Shown here in pieces: positions 57,491-64,000 of a DNA stretch of 64,000 nt. The notes below the pieces were generated by a model, which ran no database searches, was not told where the DNA came from, and worked only from the letters and a program-made list of their open reading frames with translations. The stretch covers positions 1-64,000 of the forward strand of contig JAOALB010000190.1 in assembly GCA_025331125.1 (NCBI GenBank), in the 5' to 3' direction. This stretch comes from Mycogone perniciosa. Its lineage: Eukaryota; Ascomycota; Sordariomycetes; Hypocreales; Hypocreaceae. Both the position numbers and the translations under genes were made by a program. Numbering within the stretch: position 1 is the first letter of the stretch; every line of letters starts with the position of its first letter.

Positions 57491-60369
57491 TACTACTAGT
57501 GAGTGAGTCAACAGGGAGCCTGTGGGTTTAGACAGATGATAATCTTGGTAAAACTTGACACGGCTGATAAGGCTACGATGGGGCTCGCCAGGGGAACACG
57601 TGTAAATAGCCATACAAAGTAGGAGTACGGAGTATATATGACACATATACTATAGTTGATCGAAAACTCTGACAGAGATCGATCATATTTTACCAGTTGG
57701 TTGTAAGACACGGATCGGATACTAGTCACTAAAGGACCCATCCAATCAAGGGAACTGGAACTGTGTTTGACTGACCCAAAGTCCTTGATAGAGTGATTCA
57801 TCTAAAGCACTTGATCTCGATTTTGAACACGATAGCGACGCAAGCGGGGGAAGAAAGGGTCCAAAGGGTCCAGCGCATTGGCATTTCACTGAGAGAAGGG
57901 TCAACTTGGCATGAACGCATGTCGTAGACCTGAGGACGGGGGGGCGGCAAAACACGAGAATCTAGACTACAAGCCGGGGCGTTTTTGGAAATTCTGGAAG
58001 TAAATTGGGGTCCCTGTTCATGTCGACATGACTTGCTGGCACAAGCGAGGAGATTGTGCCGTTCATCTCATTAAGAGACGCGCGTGATGGGACAGCCCGT
58101 GGCCCGGACCTCCATGAACTGGCGTGAATGAAAAGCAACCCCGGCTTTTTTGCGCTCCACTTGGACCTTGGGTCTTCTCCTCTCCTGTCTGTGCTTCTGT
58201 ATTGTTTCCATTTGTTTCGTGGAGCCGGACCAACGGTTGTGTACGGAGTAGTAATAGGGTAGTATTCAACACGGAGGCCCTTCATAAAAGCAAATTAACA
58301 CAAGCCCACAGACTCTTGGGACGTTGCGTTGGGTGTGTGCCGAATCCTGGTCGTTATCACACCTACGAGTACGAGTATTACTGTGTACTTGTACTTCGTC
58401 CATGTAGGCAAGCATCGCATCGTGAGCCTATTCGAGAATAGACAGCAAAAAGGATGAAGAGACTCTGGCATGTCGATTCAGCTGAGTTTTCAGGCAGGGG
58501 GATGGGGCACCCGGAAGATGTGCCGTGCGCCTCTTAGTGATGAGGATGAACCGATCGGCGTGATCCGGGTAAGCTCTATGCAGAGAGGAGAGATGGGCTG
58601 CGAGATTGTCGAGAGGTGCAGTGAGTGCATGCATGCAGGCAGTGTTGGCGAAAGCGAGTGAGCACGAAACGTCATAGTGCTGATAGGATTCACAACAGTC
58701 TGGTTGTGCCAACAACGACATCGTCATACTCGTAATACTGCACTACTCCTTACTCGTAGTAGCAGTCCTATCTTAGTACCTATCATCGTATCCATACTTT
58801 ATTCTTTTTTTTCTTCGTGGCTAAAAAGCCGTTGACCCAGCCCTGAAAGGGGCTCTAAGAATAAATTAGCCGCTTATTCGGAATAGTCTGGCGTTCTAGT
58901 ACTCGTAGTAGGTAGTAGTAGGATTATCATCAGCCTTGATGTAATCGCCGACTTGACACGATCCGAGGCTCGCGTGCTGTGCATGCGTGAAATACTAACG
59001 TGTCTGGACTTCTTCCTCGTACTCCGTACTCCGTAGTTATGTATAATTACTGAGCATTATTAACCAGGCTCCATCCATAGACACACTAGTCATAACTAGG
59101 TAGGGAAGCTAGGAAATGCATCCACGCGAGAAGCGATTCCGATGCAAGCAATGTAAGTGTACGGAGTAGCATTGGGCGATATGATTAGCAACAGCTGTGC
59201 GTGATATGTATGTACTATCTTATCTGTGTGTACATAGTGCTCCGTGTGATCCATGAGATTTTCGCTTGCAACCCATGTTGTTTTTTCACGGCCCCTAATA
59301 CCAGTACACCCGTACATACTCGTACGAGTACGGAGTTCTGGCAAGGTCGTTTTGACGGGCGCCCTCTCGTCCTTTTGTAAGAACGGGCCCCATTCTTAAA
59401 AATAGGCAGTATATGGATGTGCTACTCTGTAGGCAATCTTTAGTACCTCTGTTAGTCTGTTACAGGTTGCCCCAATAGGCCCAAACCCAGTAAATTAGAC
59501 ACCAACGGCAGACTGTTCTCCACGATGGACGGAAGAAGAGAGAGAAGACGAAACAATAGAGGCATTTGGGGCAAACAAACAAATTGTGCAGTGTTGCCCC
59601 GGCTGGCCAGTGAACAACAGCAACAATAACAGGTACGAGTACTCTGTAAATCACAATGTGCGTTGTACCTTATCGTGCGAAGTCTGTACTTGTACCTCAC
59701 ATACGCGCCGTTGCCTCCACCCCTCTCATGGGCCTCATGAGCGTCGTCCAATCCATCATCCCAACAGACAGCGCCCCGGTCACGCACAATCTCGCAGCGC
59801 CTCCACCGCAAACCAATCCCCTGTCCCCCGGGTCTGTTGGATCAGGGCCCCTGGCTAACAACGCAGTCTTTACTCCGTCCGTGGCGACTGACAGGGGGTC
59901 ATGGCACCAGCTTCTAGCTTTCAACAGGGGGGCAGCTCGACGCCAGGAACGAAACGTGGACCGCCCAGCAGCCGTCATGGAGTCGTTCATGGGCAAGGCA
60001 AGGTCGGCACGGCGCCTGTGGCTGCGGTGACAAGCAATAGCTCTCCGGTGACTGACAGTCAGCCTGCACGCCTCTGCTCTGCACATCTGCACTCGCTGAG
60101 CAGGAAAACGTCGCTTTCCTCCCCGACTTGGGAGGTCTTGGGCAGCCAGTAGTTTTCCAACCACCATCACGGCATCGAGCTTCGACACTATAGCTCCGCT
60201 CCCTATCCTCTCTCTCTTCAACGGCAGCAAGAAGAAGAAATCTGGAACTCCATGTTCTCCTGTCGTCTGTCGTGACCTCCGCCCCTCGTCGCCGTTGTGC
60301 TACCTCGACATCCACCACGGACTCAACCCCCAGGATCAAGAAGAACCAGAGCCATACAGACTAGCGACC
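57491..60369. other. Long intergenic region and 5' leader
   Basis: About 2.9 kb between the GH105 gene and the next start codon. The palindromic motif is frequent (57625, 58238, 58363, 58728, 59020-59035, 59157, 59317-59337, 59634). Pyrimidine-rich sequence near 60190-60220 may mark the promoter of the gene that starts at 60370. Open frames between 59600 and 60300 look like composition artefacts or upstream frames in a long leader. Confidence 0.5.
59317..59330. repeat. Perfect 14-bp palindrome (TACTCGTACGAGTA)
   Basis: Self-complementary, and fused directly to a partial TACGGAGT. It is a TACGAGTA-type member of the same dispersed intergenic motif family as 5109-5124. Confidence 0.75.
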
Positions 60370-63300
60370 ATGACGACAGTAGCCTCCTCAGCTACCAGTA
60401 GCATAACCACAACAACATCTGCTTGTGATAGCTCCCCAAAGTCTTCAATGGCCGCCACCAGAACTTCTCCGGCCTCCCGCCACTCGCAGCGGCAGCGGCA
60501 GCGGGAACTCCATCGCCAAGCCCAGCAACAACAGACGCGAGAACAGCAGCACGAAGAGGACGAAGACGAAGACGAAGACGATGACCTCATCCTCTGCAGC
60601 CCTAGCCGTCATTCTGACCGACGTCGAAATCACCAGAACCTCCGTCTCCTCGACCCGCAGCTCCCGTCTGACCGGCGGCCCGTATCTTCTCGCAGCCACT
60701 TACGATGCTGGCACCGACAGAGTGGCCGGAGCCGGAGCCCGTCGTCCTCCAAGCACCTTCGACCATCGTCCGACGGCCCCTTGCAGCCACCATCCGAGAG
60801 TAGTCTGCCGTCCATGTCCATGACAAAGGAAGAGTTCGAAGCATTACCGCCTACGATTCAGCGAAAGGTGAGTGACGACTTTTTGTTTCTTGAATGCATG
60901 TTATTACTGGTGGTGTTGTTTCACTTTCTTCTACGCCATACAATCCACAATGCGAGCGAGTGCATGCAAAAATACCCAGTATTCCCATCCCTTCGGCTCT
61001 TTTTCTTGCGCCTTGCATCCAAGACACACGCAAGCTCGCTGCTTGTGGTAAGCATTGGGGGATACACAGACAGCTGCAGGTGACGAGTCTGGCTTGAGAC
61101 CCAGAAGAGATAGGGAAAAAGAAACCAAGAGCTGCAGTGCACGGTTGCTATTGTCTTTTAAGCTTCGACGGAGCTTCGTCCACAATGGAGTCTACCGGCA
61201 TGAAGGCTTCGTTTGTCCGATGGATGCCACGCGGTAGAATCGGGTCGTCGCCACCAGTGTTTTGAGAATCTGCCGAATTGGTGCGTTGCATCGTAACGGG
61301 CCGTATCTTGACACCGCCCAGACGAAGCAATTGGTGACAGAAGGGGCACAATCCGTCTTATTTGGATTTCCTCCCTCTGCTCCTGCAACGCATTGCATCA
61401 CATGCTCTGCGGAGCGAATCGTCTGTCTGGTACATGCCTCCCTCCATGTGCTGTGTTGTTGATTCCCTCTTTTTTCCCATTTTTATTATTCCCTCGCCCC
61501 CCCTTTTCTCACCTTAGACGCGGGCTACATGCAATGCGATGCAATGCAATGCACAGCTTGACCTGGGACAGCACACCGATGATTCCAGTGTGAAATTCAG
61601 TGGCGCTGAGCTTTTCGCTTCTGGCATCCCAGCCAGCCAATTTGAGGCGCCAATAACTGGCCTGTCATCCCCCGCGCAAGCGACTTTCTGGTTCTGTCCG
61701 GTCTGCGACGGCGCGCCTGGGCGTCTGCATACCTTCTTCTAGCGTCCAATTGAATTGCTTTTGGCCCTGCATGGCAGCTTAAACGACGGACAGGCCAGCT
61801 TCAGCGCGCTGGTCTGGTTGACTGTTCCCGGGGGAGTCCCTAGGAGGCCGGTTCCGCTCCTCGCCTGATGTTCCGCGCCTACGTCCCATCGTGATAATGG
61901 ATGGCACTATGGCACCATCCTATGCAATGCAGTCGCGCCTTTACTTGCAACAGGCTCCTCTCATTGCCGACTTGCACGGCCCCCACCCCTGGAGGGAGAT
62001 CCTTAGTGTGCTGGGCCTGGACCATTAGTTCAGGCCAGACACGGGATGGGAGAGGAGAAGAGAGGAGAAGAGAGGAGAGCATGGCAAAGGCGTACCGAGG
62101 ACACGCAGGCAGAATTCCCTAGGGAACGTCTATGCAAGGCGTTGCTCTGCTTTGCCCTTACCTTTCCTTTACCGCATCGATAAAACCACCAAACACTCGA
62201 TATTAAAAACAAAACACCTACCCAAACAAGTCTGAATCCCCCCACCAACGCCAAACCTCCTCCGCTCTCCGTTCCTGAGTGAGACATGCCATTCCTCATC
62301 GAGCTAAACGATCATCTACCACTCTACCCTCGCCCCAGGTAGTTACCGCCTGGGTCCCCTCTTCCATTGCCCATGCATTCATATACATGCATGAATCGCC
62401 CCTTCTGTTCTCGCCTTGCATTGATTGTTACTGCCTAAACGCTCCCTTCTCTCTAAGGGCTGTCTTTCCTTGGCCCGCGAGCTCGACGCTAATATATATC
62501 TTTAGTACTTCTCTACGCTTGAGCGTCTGCGTTTTGCCAACAACACTGGCGGTGCTGGCGATTCTGTCCAGTCCCTGGATGCCGACCACGATTTCTTGGA
62601 CCAATCTCCGTCATCAACTTCACTGAGTGAGGAGGATATTCGTCGACCAGCGCTCAAGGCTAGGTTTGCCTCGGATCCATTAATCACTGCGCCCCACCAT
62701 CGACCGCGGGTTCATTCAAGCTCGGCTCGTCTCTACACCAGTCCACCCGACAAGGTTCCAGGACGACCACTAGACAGCAGAGACAGGCATCCCACAACCT
62801 CCCATTCCTACCACGGAAGCGTCATATTGGATGCTACGGATGAGGCCTTTGTCAAAATAGGTAAACGACAGTCACAGCTCCCAAAACTCGACAGCAGCCT
62901 GCACGGACCTCCGTCTCCTCAGCCACAGTCTCCCACGATGCATGGTCATGGTCTGGTCGGCGATGAGACCCCAAAATCTCCCGAACTTCAAGCCACTGCG
63001 GACTCTATCTATGAAAGCTTCCGATGGCTTGAGGAAGAAGACGATTTAGACCTTCGTCTGTGTTTTGATGAGTACCATTTAAACCTGCAGAGTGAAGGAC
63101 ATAAGAGAGGAGGCCGAGGGCCTTCATTTCGTCGTCATCTGTCCATCACCAAGTTGCCTTTTGGACGACCAGTCGACCCGATAAGCCGCCCCGACACCAA
63201 AAGCGCCATGGCCTCACCGGCGTTGAGTGGAACCTCCATCCCCTCTCTTCCCAGTCCCGGTGGTCATGTCCGCAGGAGATCCAGAGCATTGTCTTTGATA

Positions 63301-63969
63301 TCGCCTAACAAGACGCCCATGCCCGATGTGTCTTCGGTTATCGACCCGGCAGCATCCCACTATCAGGACCCCGAGGCTCGAATGAAACTTCGGGTATATC
63401 TTGCATCGCCCCACAAGTTCGACGAGGCCATTGAGTTTGGATTTCCATCCATCCATGAAGTCCACGACAAGGAGAATGCGCCTCACACACGGTCGCTATC
63501 TCACCAAGAGCCGTCAAACAGCCTAGCAAGATTGCATACGTCGATTGATGATGAAATCGCATCGATGAGCAGTGATCCCATCTCTCCCACAGAATCCAGT
63601 ACTCCTCGGACGCCAGAGAGTATGGATCAGTCATCTATGATGCGTCCACTCCGTGCGGATCAGGATCTAGCTCCACTGGCCAAGGTTGACTACGCCCATG
63701 CGCCGGCTTCATCCCGAGAGATGACGCTCCGAATGACCTTGACGAGACCCGATCTTCGTGCAGATGAGGAGCAGATCTATGGATGGCAGAAGGCGACGGC
63801 GGGTCGGAAATTACCAACTCGTGATGGACCCGTTTCCCCACGGCCATACACTCGAGGAGCTAGTTCCAAAGACAGCATCGAAAAACAATTCGCTGCTATT
63901 GACGAGGAGAATCTCGCCAACGACAACGGTGTCATGAAGCGCTTTTGGAATCGCGTCCGCAGGTCATAA
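60370..63969 (+). CDS. Ser/Pro-rich conserved fungal protein, gene split by a 1.6-kb intron
   Basis: Two exons, 60370-60867 and 62506-63969, encode 653 residues. Exon 1 starts MTTVASSATSSI and contains a Gln/Arg-rich stretch, an acidic run (EDEDEDEDDD) and ends MTKEEFEALPPTIQRK at a GTGAGT donor. Exon 2 opens after TTTAG with YFSTLERLRFANNTGGAGD. The combined RK-YFSTLERLRFA core is a small helical motif I recall in uncharacterised fungal proteins. The remainder is Ser/Pro-rich, with short conserved-looking pieces such as SIYESFRWLEEEDDLDLRL and a basic C-terminus (KRFWNRVRRS). No domain with a known activity is visible. Phase is 0 on both sides, and the motif continuity supports direct joining. 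An additional exon inside the intron, or a second promoter before exon 2, cannot be excluded. Confidence 0.72.
62049..62079. repeat. GA-rich repeat (GGAGAAGAGA units) inside an intron
   Basis: Tandem imperfect purine units within the long intron of the gene at 60370-63969. Confidence 0.85.
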
Positions 63970-64000
63970 AATGACACAATGACGTCCGCTCTACTCGACA

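Noticed and set aside
1..64000. CRISPR arrays, insertion sequences and prokaryotic promoters
   Set aside because: The window is clearly nuclear fungal DNA with spliced genes; no regularly spaced repeats or transposase frames were seen.

Overview
This is a nuclear DNA window from a filamentous ascomycete fungus (Pezizomycotina; Sordariomycetes is my best guess, the class is inferred). The evidence is short GT-AG introns, mostly 42-110 nt and often with CTAAC/CTGAC-type branch points; serine/proline-rich fungal-only proteins; fungal orthologues such as Rtg2, Med16/Sin4, Csn4 and Ipa1; and long intergenic stretches rich in microsatellites. Seventeen protein-coding genes can be modelled, most with exact splice sites. 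I saw no tRNA, rRNA, CRISPR array or intact transposon.

Layout. 1-16 kb: a conserved fungal protein of unknown function (minus), then a 4.6-kb gap, then RTG2 (plus) tail to tail with a six-exon Zn2Cys6 regulator (minus), then another 4.5-kb gap. 16-24 kb: a large DUF8004-like protein (plus) converging on an F-box protein (minus). 24-31 kb: an orphan SNF2 ATPase (minus), and an Ipa1/UBE3D-like protein (minus) diverging from a questin-oxidase-like enzyme (plus). 31-42 kb is compact: RAD17 clamp loader, GDSL/SGNH esterase, COP9 subunit 4, peroxisomal PXMP4/PMP24 and a family-X DNA polymerase. 43-52 kb: a coiled-coil protein and Mediator subunit Med16, both minus. 53-57.5 kb: mitochondrial D-lactate dehydrogenase and a secreted GH105 hydrolase that carries an apparent frameshift. 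60-64 kb: a Ser/Pro-rich fungal protein split by a 1.6-kb intron.

The content is mainly housekeeping: genome maintenance (RAD17, Pol X, possibly the SNF2 ATPase), transcription and RNA processing (Med16, Ipa1, the zinc-cluster factor), protein turnover (F-box, CSN4), and mitochondrial/peroxisomal metabolism (Rtg2, D-LDH, PXMP4). It is not a secondary-metabolite cluster, although one questin-oxidase-like enzyme is present. I found no convincing new multi-gene system. The most unusual signals are a dispersed intergenic palindrome family built on TACGGAGTA/TACGAAGTA/TACTCGTA, a stop-free 51-nt intron inside the SNF2 helicase core, the very long intron, an atypically spaced zinc cluster, the GH105 frameshift and a small orphan coding-like fragment.
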